From Pseudoalteromonas sp. A25 (GTDB lineage Bacteria; Pseudomonadota; Gammaproteobacteria; Enterobacterales; Alteromonadaceae): a DNA stretch of 64,000 nucleotides. The stretch lies in contig NZ_AP021846.1 of assembly GCF_009176705.1 (NCBI RefSeq), positions 342,001-406,000 on the forward strand. The letters are read 5' to 3'. Made by a program: the position numbers and the translations under genes. The first letter of the stretch is position 1. Each line of letters starts with the position of its first letter. Shown here piece by piece: positions 55,824 to 64,000 of the stretch. The notes beneath the pieces were generated by a model, which was not told the DNA's origin, did no database searches, and saw only the letters and a program-made list of their open reading frames with translations.

Positions 55824-58406
55824 ATGAACTTTAAACAAACTTTACTTGCCAGCACGCTATTGGCAATGCCATTACTTGCTAATGCTGCACTCACCGAGGG
55901 TGAACTGCAGCGCTTCACAAAAGGCACAGAGTTTATGTTTGCCGTCGAGGACAACTTTAATGAAGGTGCTGGTAAGTTACTCGCATCTATTACGTTAAAT
56001 AATAATTCGGGTGTAGACTTACCCAAAGGTAAAAGTGACTGGCAGGTATACTTTCATTCAATTAGAAAGATCCACACAGAGCAAGTCGCTGGGCTGAAAA
56101 TAGAACATATAAACGGTGATTTAAACCGTTTGGTACCAACCGATGACTTTGCTGGTTTAGCCTCGGGAAAGAGTCTAAAAGTCGCATTTGAAGCCAGTGC
56201 TTGGATAGCAGCCTACAGTGATTTTATGCCCCGCGCATTCATGGTTGCAAATGGTCACACGCCAGCCATTTTTAGTAATACTGATAGCGAAGATTTTACA
56301 CAGTTTGTTGCTCCAATTGAGCGAGAAAACCAGCTTAAACGTTATAACCAACCGAAAGACCACACAAAAATTGCCAATGCAGCGCTGCGCTTTGAAAGAA
56401 ATGAAACAGTACACTCAGTCGCAAGAGAAGCAGCTCTAAAACGCATTATTCCAAAGCCCAATCATGTTGATTTTAATCGCGGAACTGCGGTACTTAACGA
56501 GCAGTGGCAGATCCGTTATGCGGGCCGACTAAAATCTGAGGTAGCAGTTTTTACTGAAGACTTAGCTGATTTTGGCCTTAAGCTTGAGGCTCAACCAGAT
56601 CATATCAACGTGGGAAAGCAGCCCACTATTACACTAAAAGTTGATGATACAGTAGCTGCTGGTAAAGCTGAAAGCTATCAGTTAGAAGTTGATGACGAGC
56701 AGATCATCATAGTCGGTTCTGACAATGCGGGTGTATTTTACGGGATGCAAAGTTTACTTGCATTGTTTAGTCCTGATGCCCGAGGCAGTATCGAAATTCC
56801 AAATGTGGAGATTGAGGATAGCCCAAGATTCTCCTGGCGCGGAATGCACTATGATAATGGCCGTAACTTCCATGGAAAAGATGCGATGTTTAAACTCGTG
56901 GAACAAATGGGCCGTTATAAAATGAACGTGCTACATTGGCACTTTTCTGAGGATGAGGGGTGGCGTTTAGAGATCCCAGGTTTACCTGAGCTGAGTGAAA
57001 TCGGTGGCTATCGCTGCTTTGATTTAAGTGAGCAACGTTGCTTACTGACACAGCTAGGGACTGGGCCGTTTAAATCAGGCTCAGGTAATGGATATTTATC
57101 CCGTAAAGACTTTGTTGAACTTCTTAAGTTTGCTACCGCTCGACATATTAAAATCATACCTGAAATTGAAGGCCCGGGTCATGCGAGGGCATCAATTAAA
57201 GCGATGGAAGCAAGGTATAATAAGTTAATTAAGCAAGGAAATAAAAACGCTGCAAGCGCTTACTTACTTAGTGAGCCCGGTGATACATCCCAATATCTGA
57301 CGGTACAAAACTACACTGATAATTCAATTAATGTGTGTTTAGACTCTACCTATGCATTTATCGATAAAGTGACCTATGAGTTGCAAAGTATGTATCGAGA
57401 GGCCGGAACACGATTGACCAACTTACACTTTGGTGGTGATGAAGTTGGAAGTGGCTCGTGGACAGACTCAAAAGCGTGTCAAACTTTGTTCGCTGATCCA
57501 AATAATGGTGTGGCAGGAGTTGCAGATTTAAAGCCTTACTTTACTCAACGTGTCGCGAGCCTTTTGGATAAGCGTGGGATCACCCCTGGTGCTTGGGAAG
57601 ATGGCCTGATGTATGACAAAGTAAATCCATTTAATCGGGCCTCATTTGTGAATAAGCAGGTTACCGTCAACGTTTGGGATAACATTTGGGAGTGGGGGGT
57701 TGCCGATAGAGCACACCGTTTAGCCAATGATGGGTATCAGGTTATCCTTTCGCACGGTACGCATTTGTATTTTGACCATCCATATGAAGCGCATCCGGAG
57801 GCGCGAGGTTACTACTGGGCAACTCGTTATATCGATACCAAAAAAACCTTTGGTTATATGCCCGATGATGTGTATGGTAATGCCGATTTCACAAGTAATC
57901 GAGAGCCTATTGTCAATTTAGAAGCGTTAGTTGGTAGAGAATTACCTAAGTTAGAGCGACCTGAAAATATTCTCGGTATGCAAGGACAAGTTTGGAGTGA
58001 AACGATTCGCACCGAAGAGCAAGTGATGAGTATGATTTTTCCTCGGATCTTGAGCGTTGCCGAACGAGCTTGGCACAAAGCAGCTTGGGAAAGCACTGGG
58101 TTAAATAGTAAAAGTTTTAGTAACGACTGGCAGCAGTTTGCTGCTGCACTATCAGTAAAGGAACTGGCGAAACTAGAAAAAGGCGGAATAAAAGCAAATT
58201 TACCGGTACCTGGGGGCATCATTAAAGACGGAAAACTATATGCAAACAGTGCATTTCCTTTTTTGACCATTGAATACTCATTTGATGGAGGCCAGTCGTG
58301 GCAAGAGTATGTCGCCCCCGTGAACGTTGATGGCAATCAAAGCATCTCACTGAGAACTCGTCATGGTAGCAATAATACTAGCCGTGTCACCGGGTTATCA
58401 AAATAA
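55824..58406 (+). CDS. Beta-N-acetylhexosaminidase (GH20), chitobiase type
   Basis: Cleaves GlcNAc from chitobiose and chitooligosaccharides. Signal peptide about 1-22 (FKQTLLASTLLAMPLLANA). N-terminal carbohydrate-binding CHB_HEX-like domain (about 30-180), GH20b domain (about 215-335), the GH20 barrel (about 337-760) with RGMHYDNGRNFHGK, HWHFSEDEGWRLEI and the catalytic pair D539-E540 in HFGGDEVGSGSW, and a C-terminal Ig-like CHB_HEX_C domain. Length 860 fits chitobiases. It forms a NagR-controlled pair with the downstream permease and completes digestion of the products of the chitinase at 20.4 kb. Confidence 0.95.
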   Translation: MNFKQTLLASTLLAMPLLANAALTEGELQRFTKGTEFMFAVEDNFNEGAGKLLASITLNNNSGVDLPKGKSDWQVYFHSIRKIHTEQVAGLKIEHINGDLNRLVPTDDFAGLASGKSLKVAFEASAWIAAYSDFMPRAFMVANGHTPAIFSNTDSEDFTQFVAPIERENQLKRYNQPKDHTKIANAALRFERNETVHSVAREAALKRIIPKPNHVDFNRGTAVLNEQWQIRYAGRLKSEVAVFTEDLADFGLKLEAQPDHINVGKQPTITLKVDDTVAAGKAESYQLEVDDEQIIIVGSDNAGVFYGMQSLLALFSPDARGSIEIPNVEIEDSPRFSWRGMHYDNGRNFHGKDAMFKLVEQMGRYKMNVLHWHFSEDEGWRLEIPGLPELSEIGGYRCFDLSEQRCLLTQLGTGPFKSGSGNGYLSRKDFVELLKFATARHIKIIPEIEGPGHARASIKAMEARYNKLIKQGNKNAASAYLLSEPGDTSQYLTVQNYTDNSINVCLDSTYAFIDKVTYELQSMYREAGTRLTNLHFGGDEVGSGSWTDSKACQTLFADPNNGVAGVADLKPYFTQRVASLLDKRGITPGAWEDGLMYDKVNPFNRASFVNKQVTVNVWDNIWEWGVADRAHRLANDGYQVILSHGTHLYFDHPYEAHPEARGYYWATRYIDTKKTFGYMPDDVYGNADFTSNREPIVNLEALVGRELPKLERPENILGMQGQVWSETIRTEEQVMSMIFPRILSVAERAWHKAAWESTGLNSKSFSNDWQQFAAALSVKELAKLEKGGIKANLPVPGGIIKDGKLYANSAFPFLTIEYSFDGGQSWQEYVAPVNVDGNQSISLRTRHGSNNTSRVTGLSK

Positions 58407-58517
58407 AGGGGTATTGAGGTGAGTTATATGTAGCTAAAGTTCGAAATTCGTCTCAGCTTTAGTTACATAGATGTTTAAAAACTGACTAGTCAAATGCCGA
58501 ATTTTAACGTAGAGTTA

Positions 58518-58535
58518 AATGTCAGCGCTGTCATT
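58518..58535. promoter_or_regulatory. NagR-type operator upstream of nagP
   Basis: AATGTCAGCGCTGTCATT, one mismatch from the same 18-bp palindrome as at 55699-55716. Its position 105 bases before the nagP start supports control of both genes by one N-acetylglucosamine-responsive repressor and argues against a translation start at 58541. Confidence 0.78.
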
Positions 58536-58639
58536 TTGTTTTGTTAAGCTGCTTTTCTGTTAGTCGAAGCGTCGCAATAAAGCACTTTAAATGCACAGCT
58601 ATTAAAATAATGATATTAACTAGCAACAAGAAGAAACTT

Positions 58640-59941
58640 ATGGAAGCAATCGTGGATATTGAAAGTAAAGACAAGCAGAGTATCTGGTTGCCTATGGTAT
58701 TAGCCGGTTCAATGTTTTTCATTTTGGGCTGTATCACTTGGCTAAACGGTGCAATAACGCCGTTTTTACAACAAATGCTTGAGTTAACACCTTTACAGGC
58801 CTCTTTTATCATCTCATCGTTTTATATCGCTGTAACCGTTGCTGGTATTCCATCTGCCATGCTCATCAAACGGGTTGGTTATAAAAATGGTATGGCAATT
58901 GGCTGTATGATCATGGCAGGATCAGCGTTGATGTATATTCCTGCTGCAAAAATGCAGATGATAGAGATTTTTCTGTTTGCTCAGTTGATGATTGGTGTTG
59001 GGCAAACTGTATTACAAACGGCTGTTAATCCATATGTTGTGAAAATGGGTTCGGAAAAATCTGCTGCGGTTCGCGTTTGTATTATGGGCTTATTGAACAA
59101 GTCCGCAGGCGTGATTGTTCCCATTATTTTCGCAGCTGTTGTGGTGAGTGGTTTAGTTGAAGGTGGAGCTAAGTTGTCTCAAGAACAAAAAGACATGATG
59201 GCAAACAGCTTGATTGCACCTTACATTGGAATAGCTGGGTTGATTTTCATATTTGCCCTATTTGCAAAGTTTTCTCCATTACCTGATTTGGTATTTGACG
59301 AAGAAAGTAAGACCAGTAAAGGGGAGCTTAAAGAAACGCTAGCGCACCCTCATTTAGTACTCGGTGTTATTGGTATTGCGTTGTATGTTGCTGTTGAAGT
59401 TATCGCTGCCGATACGATAGGTTCGTATGCGCTACAATTAGGGATTGCTGATTATTCAGTAATGACATCATATACAATGGCGTGTATGCTTATTGGCTAT
59501 GCGATAGGTATCGCACTGATCCCTCGCTTTATGTCACAACAAAGTGCCTTGATGATGTCAGGTATTGCAGGTATTGTAACAGTATTAGCCGTTGTGTTTG
59601 GCAGTAACAACTCGTTTGTACTTGCAAACATGTTACTTGTCCCATTTGGTGGACCGCAGCTTCCAGATCCGCTATTGTGCATTGCATTATTGGGTTTTGC
59701 TAATGCCATGGTATGGCCAGCAATTTGGCCACTTGCACTAGATGGTTTGGGACGCTTAACAGGAACTGCATCAGGCCTTTTGATTATGGGTATTGCAGGC
59801 GGTGCGTTAGGACCATTGTTGATAGGTGTTGGCAACGCAGCAGGCCTAGGAGCGCAAGGCGCATATAGTTTAATGATACCCAGCTATTTATTTATCCTCT
59901 TTTATGCTGTCAAAGGGCACAAAATGAGAAGCTGGAAGTAA
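58640..59941 (+). CDS. nagP: N-acetylglucosamine permease NagP-like, MFS sugar transporter (FGHS family)
   Basis: Inner membrane importer with about 12 helices. WLPMVLAGSMFFILGCITWL with NGAITPFLQ is the characteristic first helix of the fucose/glucose-galactose/NagP group, and QLMIGVGQTVLQTAVNPYVV is the conserved helix-4 segment. The frame opens at 58541, right after the operator; the ATG at 58640, preceded by AAGAAGAAA, gives 433 residues and the expected short cytoplasmic N-terminus. An ATG at 58610 is another option. Function as a GlcNAc carrier is inferred from the operator and the neighbouring hexosaminidase. Confidence 0.88.
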   Translation: MEAIVDIESKDKQSIWLPMVLAGSMFFILGCITWLNGAITPFLQQMLELTPLQASFIISSFYIAVTVAGIPSAMLIKRVGYKNGMAIGCMIMAGSALMYIPAAKMQMIEIFLFAQLMIGVGQTVLQTAVNPYVVKMGSEKSAAVRVCIMGLLNKSAGVIVPIIFAAVVVSGLVEGGAKLSQEQKDMMANSLIAPYIGIAGLIFIFALFAKFSPLPDLVFDEESKTSKGELKETLAHPHLVLGVIGIALYVAVEVIAADTIGSYALQLGIADYSVMTSYTMACMLIGYAIGIALIPRFMSQQSALMMSGIAGIVTVLAVVFGSNNSFVLANMLLVPFGGPQLPDPLLCIALLGFANAMVWPAIWPLALDGLGRLTGTASGLLIMGIAGGALGPLLIGVGNAAGLGAQGAYSLMIPSYLFILFYAVKGHKMRSWK

Positions 59942-59979
59942 AGAATTTCTATCTATACGTAGAAATAATCCCGTGTGTG

Positions 59980-60005
59980 ATGCCACCGAAAGGTGGCATT
60001 TTTTT
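59980..60005 (+). terminator. Terminator of nagP
   Basis: Stem ATGCCACC (59980-59987) and GGTGGCAT (59992-59999), GAAA tetraloop, then TTTTTT. Confidence 0.93.
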
Positions 60006-60114
60006 GTCTGAAATACGTAGAATTCATGCAAAGAGATACAACACAAGATTATGTGTAAACATTAATGAAAAGGGATATATGAGACGTTGAACATAAGTTC
60101 AAATAAAGAAAAGA

Positions 60115-60191
60115 TGGGGCGACTGATGGGACTTGAACCCACGACAACCGGAATCACAATCCAGGGCTCTACCAACTGAGCTACAGCCGCC
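60115..60191 (-). tRNA. tRNA-His (anticodon GTG)
   Basis: Minus-strand cloverleaf: acceptor GCGGCTG pairs with CAGTCGC (one G-U pair), the D arm has AGCTCAGTTGGTAGAGC, the anticodon loop is TTGTGAT with GTG, and the T arm has GTGGGTTCAAGTCCCAT. It shows the extra 5' G (G-1) opposite C73 that is unique to tRNA-His. The 3' CCA is encoded (60117-60115). Confidence 0.97.
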
Positions 60192-60224
60192 GCAATAACA
60201 ACACCTCTTTGGTGTGTGGCGCGC

Positions 60225-60252
60225 ATAATACATAAATATCTTGCACTTGCAA
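60225..60252 (-). promoter_or_regulatory. Promoter of tRNA-His
   Basis: On the minus strand TTGCAA (60252-60247), 16 bp, TATTAT (60230-60225), followed by the GC-rich discriminator GCGCGCC typical of stringently controlled stable RNA promoters. Confidence 0.65.
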
Positions 60253-60370
60253 AGCAATATTTGTAATTTTCACGAAAAAAATTACAAATAAAAAATCCTT
60301 ACATACAGGCAATATTCATATAATCTATGTATGATCCGCTCAAAATCAAATATCACGCCTAGGAGGCCTT

Positions 60371-61186
60371 ATGGATACAGCTATAAAGTGGCTAAATGAT
60401 AACTCAGATATGTTACTTCATTTCTCAATACAGGCTGTTATTGCCTTATTGATCCTGTTTATTGGTTTAAAAGTTGCTAAAGCATGCGATAAATTAACGG
60501 TTAAGGCCTTTGAAAAACGCAAAATAGACAAGGCTGTTGCTGGTTTTGTCGCAAATATTGTGTACGCGGCGGTGTTCGCTGCAACTATTTTGATGGCACT
60601 GTCTCAAGTTGGGGTAGAAACCACCTCCTTTATAGCGATTTTGGGTGCAGCAGGCCTCGCAATTGGCTTAGCACTGCAAGGTTCATTGTCTAATTTTGCA
60701 TCAGGGGTATTAATCATTATCCTTCGCCCTTTTAAAGCGGGTGATTACATTGAAGCTGGCGGCAAAGCGGGAAGTGTGCAAAAAATAGAAATTTTCTCAA
60801 CAGAACTAAAAACGCCTGACAACAAAGTTATTATAATGCCAAACTCATCTATCATGTCGGGCGCAATCGTTAACTTTTCAAGGGAAAAAACTCGTCGCAT
60901 CGATTTAGTTATTGGTGTTGGCTATGACGCTGATCTAAAGCAAGCAAAACAAGTGTTGAAGTCTGTGCTAGATAAAGAAGAGCGCATACTAAAAGAACCA
61001 GCATATAATGTTGCAGTATTAGAGTTGGCTGACTCGAGTGTTAACTTTGTTGTGCGTCCTTGGGTTAACACTTCTGACTATTGGCCTGTTTACTTTGAAT
61101 TGGTAGAAAATATAAAGGTTTCACTAGATGAAGCTGGCATTACCATTCCATTCCCGCAAATGGATGTGCATCTTCATAAAGATTAA
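60371..61186 (+). CDS. mscS: Small-conductance mechanosensitive channel, MscS family
   Basis: Inner membrane channel that opens on hypo-osmotic shock. Three membrane helices (about 18-40, 60-85 and 90-125); the pore helix has GAAGLAIGLALQGSLSNFAS, with the Gly/Ala packing pattern of MscS, followed by VLIIILRPFKAGDYIE and the beta and alpha/beta cytoplasmic cage domain. Length 271 is close to E. coli MscS (286). AGGAGG lies upstream. Followed after 21 bases by the DUF481 gene, probably in one operon. Confidence 0.93.
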   Translation: MDTAIKWLNDNSDMLLHFSIQAVIALLILFIGLKVAKACDKLTVKAFEKRKIDKAVAGFVANIVYAAVFAATILMALSQVGVETTSFIAILGAAGLAIGLALQGSLSNFASGVLIIILRPFKAGDYIEAGGKAGSVQKIEIFSTELKTPDNKVIIMPNSSIMSGAIVNFSREKTRRIDLVIGVGYDADLKQAKQVLKSVLDKEERILKEPAYNVAVLELADSSVNFVVRPWVNTSDYWPVYFELVENIKVSLDEAGITIPFPQMDVHLHKD

Positions 61187-61207
61187 TTATTGAAAGGTTA
61201 TTAAGAA

Positions 61208-61993
61208 ATGAAATTAAAACTTTTATCTCTGTGTGTTTTTGCAGCCACAGTTAATTGCGCGTATGCAGCAACTGCAGATGTAAAGAAAACTTGGGATGTG
61301 AGTAGCGAAGTGGGTGCAATTATCACTAGTGGTAATACTAAAACCACAACATTAAAAGGTGGTATTAAAGCTAAGCACAACCTCGAAAATTGGCATAATG
61401 AATATAAGCTCAGTGGCATCTATAAAGAAGATGAGATAGAAAATGATGCCGGAAAGCGAGTTACTGAACGCACAAACGAAAAGTACTCTTTATCAACACA
61501 AGGCAACTATAAGTTAAGAGAAGACCATAGCCACTTGTTTGTTTATGGTTCATATGTTTCTGACTACTTTGGTGCGTACAGAAACGAAGCGGTTGTGTCG
61601 GTGGGTTATGGCTTAAGACTGCTAAATCGTGATGATATGTATTTAAACGCGGAAGTTGGACCCGGTATAAAACGTTTTGAACACCACAACTCTAGCACTA
61701 CAGTTGATGAGAATGGCAACTCTTTAGCTGGCCAATCAGAAAATGAAGTGATAGCTGTTGGTAAATTAGATTTCAATTGGCAAGTTTCAGAAAATGCACG
61801 CTTTACTCAGTTAATTGCAGTTGAGTACGGTGACAGCAACACAAAAACCACTGCCGAATCAGCATTGATGACAAAAATAAATGGCTCTTTACAAATGAAA
61901 GTCGCTTATAACGTTATTCATAACTCAGATGTTGCAGCTGAAAAAGATAATACCGATACTGAAACATCATTAACATTGGTATACAGCTTCTAA
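61208..61993 (+). CDS. DUF481 (YdiY-like) outer membrane beta-barrel protein
   Basis: Signal peptide about 1-20 (LLSLCVFAATVNCAYA). The mature part alternates polar and hydrophobic residues in strands typical of a barrel (WDVSSEVGAIITSGNTKTTT at the start of the domain) and ends in a terminal aromatic residue (SLTLVYSF), the signal for outer membrane assembly. Length 261 fits the family. Function is unknown; co-transcription with MscS hints at envelope or osmotic stress. Confidence 0.88.
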   Translation: MKLKLLSLCVFAATVNCAYAATADVKKTWDVSSEVGAIITSGNTKTTTLKGGIKAKHNLENWHNEYKLSGIYKEDEIENDAGKRVTERTNEKYSLSTQGNYKLREDHSHLFVYGSYVSDYFGAYRNEAVVSVGYGLRLLNRDDMYLNAEVGPGIKRFEHHNSSTTVDENGNSLAGQSENEVIAVGKLDFNWQVSENARFTQLIAVEYGDSNTKTTAESALMTKINGSLQMKVAYNVIHNSDVAAEKDNTDTETSLTLVYSF

Positions 61994-62013
61994 CCTGTTA
62001 ACACTTTTCTACA

Positions 62014-62042
62014 TAAATGGGACCATAGGTCCCATTTTTTTT
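62014..62042 (+). terminator. Terminator of the mscS-DUF481 unit
   Basis: AAATGGGACC (62014-62023) pairs with GGTCCCATTT (62027-62036), 3-base loop, followed by T. Confidence 0.92.
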
Positions 62043-62101
62043 GTGTCAGAAATACTGTATCATTCGTCGGTCAAATCGCGCATTCATTTAAGGGTATATT
62101 C

Positions 62102-64000
62102 GTGAAGTTAAGTAAATTAACAGTCTTTTTTGTTCTGTTTTCACTATTTGTGTTCAATGCAGGAAGCGTAAATGCGGCAACACCTAGCCAGAAACAAATA
62201 GAGCAGTTTAAAAAGTTACCTAAGGCTCAGCAAGAAATACTTGCGAAACGCTATGGTATTGATCTTAACTCAGCGGCCTCTCAGTCTAAATCAATGGGTA
62301 ATGTCAATCAGGAAGAGAAGTCGATTTTACCAAGAGAGGAAGAGTCTGAGTCATTGGATGAGTCAGAAAATAAATATAAGCCGAAACAAGAAGAGCTAGA
62401 ACCATTTGGCTATCAAATTTTTGCGGGCGAACCGATGACTTTTATGCCAACCGAGCTTGCGGCGGTGCCGGATAGTTATCAAGTAGGTGTTGGAGACTCC
62501 GTAAAGATTAATCTTTATGGTAAAACGAGTGGCGAATACATCGTTGAGATCGACCGTGAAGGTAGATTAGCAATACCCGAGCTGACACCTATTCACGTTG
62601 TCGGGTTGACATTCAAAGAATTAAAAGACTTGATTGGCGAAAAAATATCCCAAGAAATGATTGGTGTTAAGGCATTTATTTCTATGGGGCAGCTAAGCCC
62701 AATGCGCGTAATGATTGTAGGGGAGTCATATAAACCAGGTAGTTATACAGTTTCTCCTCTAGCTACGGTGACTCACGCCTTGTTCGTTTCTGGCGGGGTC
62801 AGAGAAAATGGCTCCCTGAGGAAAATCCAAGTTAAACGAGCAGGTAAACTAATTACGACCTTGGATCTGTATGATTTGTTGTTATTTGGTGATAGCTCGA
62901 AAGACATTGTGCTGAAGCCTGGCGATGTTGTCTTTATTCCACCGGCCACGAAAAAAATTAAAATTAAAGGTGCGGTTAATCGCGAAGCTGTTTTTGAATT
63001 AAAAGAAAGTGATAGTAAAGAAAACATTGAAGCGATGTTTGGTGGCTTCCAAGCAAATGCAAATAAAGAGAAGGTCGTTGTCTCACGTTATAACCCTGAT
63101 GGAAGACGTGTCACACTGAATTTTAACTTTGAGCAACCTTCTTCTTACTACCCCTTAAATGGGGATGAAATCTTAGTTAATGCCAAATCAACTCGATACC
63201 AAAATACTGTAACGGTCGTTGGGGCGGTTACGCAACCAGGCCACTATGAGTGGAAAGAAGGCGTAAGAATTGGAGATATTTTTCAATCTCCCCGAGAAGA
63301 TTTTTTGTCGATTGCTGATTACTCATATTCGCTTATTATCAGAGAAGTTGGGTTCAGCGGAGATATCGATGTATTACAATTTTCTTTACAGGATGTACTC
63401 GAAGGTAAGGCTAATGATATTGAGTTACAATCCAACGACGCCGTAGTTGTATTTAGTCGCTACCAGTTTAAAGAAGAAGAAAATCAACTATTAGATAACT
63501 TCGCTTATAGCAAAGAGCAACTGAAACTAAGAGAGAATATTAAACTTTGGGAAGAGTATGAGCGCCAGAACTTCTTGCTCTATATCGGGGTAGAAGAAGA
63601 GGAAAAAGAAGAAGAAAAGAAAAGACCTTCCATCTATAGCGAAATAGAACAAAGCCAAGATGATGTGGACAGCGAAGACTATGCTGTGTTTAGTCGCGAG
63701 AAGCTATTAGCACCGATCCTCGCTAAACTTAAGCAACAAGCAACACCTAAAAGTCCAGTGAAGCTGTTTTCTATTGAAGGGCAAGTGAAATTCCCTGGGA
63801 CCTACCCACTGTCTCAGCACGCTGGGTTATCAGAAGCCATTTTAGCTGGTGGAGGGTTATTAGAGTCTGCACTAGTCTCTAAAGTGGAGGTAACTCGACT
63901 TGTGTATGAGGGGGAGAAACAGGTTGAGCATGTTGCTATTAATGGTGAAAATGAACTACAAGCGCCTAAATTAGCGCTACAAAGTAAAGATACAGTCAAT
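62102..64000 (+). CDS. SLBB-domain polysaccharide export protein (Wza-like), 3' end outside the window
   Basis: Translating from GTG at 62102 gives 633 uninterrupted codons to the window end. Signal peptide about 1-26 (LTVFFVLFSLFVFNAGSVNA). After an acidic spacer (about 60-105), a polysaccharide-export domain starts at about residue 122 (DSYQVGVGDSVKINLYG), and SLBB repeats follow (MRVMIVGESYKPGSYTVSPL; TVTVVGAVTQPGHYEWKEGV; LFSIEGQVKFPGTYPLSQHA). A Glu/Lys-rich segment (VEEEEKEEEKKRPS) interrupts them at about 500. It is longer than Wza (about 380) and like the long multi-SLBB exporters of Alteromonadales and Vibrio. It probably opens a capsule or exopolysaccharide locus. Confidence 0.88.
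   Translation, partial: MKLSKLTVFFVLFSLFVFNAGSVNAATPSQKQIEQFKKLPKAQQEILAKRYGIDLNSAASQSKSMGNVNQEEKSILPREEESESLDESENKYKPKQEELEPFGYQIFAGEPMTFMPTELAAVPDSYQVGVGDSVKINLYGKTSGEYIVEIDREGRLAIPELTPIHVVGLTFKELKDLIGEKISQEMIGVKAFISMGQLSPMRVMIVGESYKPGSYTVSPLATVTHALFVSGGVRENGSLRKIQVKRAGKLITTLDLYDLLLFGDSSKDIVLKPGDVVFIPPATKKIKIKGAVNREAVFELKESDSKENIEAMFGGFQANANKEKVVVSRYNPDGRRVTLNFNFEQPSSYYPLNGDEILVNAKSTRYQNTVTVVGAVTQPGHYEWKEGVRIGDIFQSPREDFLSIADYSYSLIIREVGFSGDIDVLQFSLQDVLEGKANDIELQSNDAVVVFSRYQFKEEENQLLDNFAYSKEQLKLRENIKLWEEYERQNFLLYIGVEEEEKEEEKKRPSIYSEIEQSQDDVDSEDYAVFSREKLLAPILAKLKQQATPKSPVKLFSIEGQVKFPGTYPLSQHAGLSEAILAGGGLLESALVSKVEVTRLVYEGEKQVEHVAINGENELQAPKLALQSKDTVN

Overview
The window reads as a chromosomal segment of a marine gammaproteobacterium of the Alteromonadales, most probably Pseudoalteromonas. 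This rests on the overall protein style, the gene orders (petABC-sspAB; rsmI opposite lpoA-yraN-diaA-dolP; a full mraZ-to-lpxC cluster followed by dciA, secA and mutT), a chitin/N-acetylglucosamine system with NagR-like operators, and low-to-moderate GC. I could not run any search, so the genus is an inference.

Layout. 1-3.2 kb: end of the Rieske gene, cytochrome b and c1 (bc1 complex), then sspA-sspB. 3.2-3.4 kb: a 189-bp repeat element inserted at the sspB stop codon. 3.5-8.2 kb: dolP, diaA, yraN and lpoA on the minus strand, rsmI on the plus strand, then the RNase P RNA. 8.2-8.8 kb: a gene-poor gap with a second repeat element. 8.8-20.3 kb: accessory genes. These are a LysR/pirin/FMN-reductase/DUF2798 module, an unrecognised gene, a copper module (CopZ-like protein, CopA, CueR) with two MerR-type promoters, an AraC regulator, an NAD(P)-binding protein, a beta-CASP metallo-hydrolase and the 3' remnant of a sialidase-family gene. 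20.4-28 kb: a secreted multidomain GH18 chitinase, an RhlE-like helicase, a CPA1-type antiporter and a Pho-box-controlled alkaline phosphatase, followed by the second copy of the 189-bp repeat. 28.2-31.3 kb: a GGDEF-EAL sensor.

31.5-49.3 kb is an uninterrupted division and cell wall cluster (mraZ rsmH ftsL ftsI murE murF mraY murD ftsW murG murC ddl ftsQ ftsA ftsZ lpxC), tightly overlapped and preceded by a promoter with four 10-bp-phased MraZ-type boxes. Then come dciA on the opposite strand, secA and mutT. 53.5-60 kb: an M13 metallopeptidase lipoprotein, a GH20 hexosaminidase and a NagP-type sugar permease; the last two each have an upstream palindrome of the NagR type and probably take up the products of the chitinase. 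60.1-64 kb: tRNA-His, a small MscS channel, a DUF481 outer membrane protein and the start of a long SLBB polysaccharide-export protein that runs off the window.

Most of the window is conserved core genome. The least explained signals are the 189-bp inverted-repeat element (two copies of identical length, in inverted orientation, with 8-bp target duplications, both between convergent genes), the second repeat at 8.6 kb, the unrecognised gene at 11.8 kb and the truncated sialidase gene. I see no CRISPR array, prophage, integron or intact transposase.
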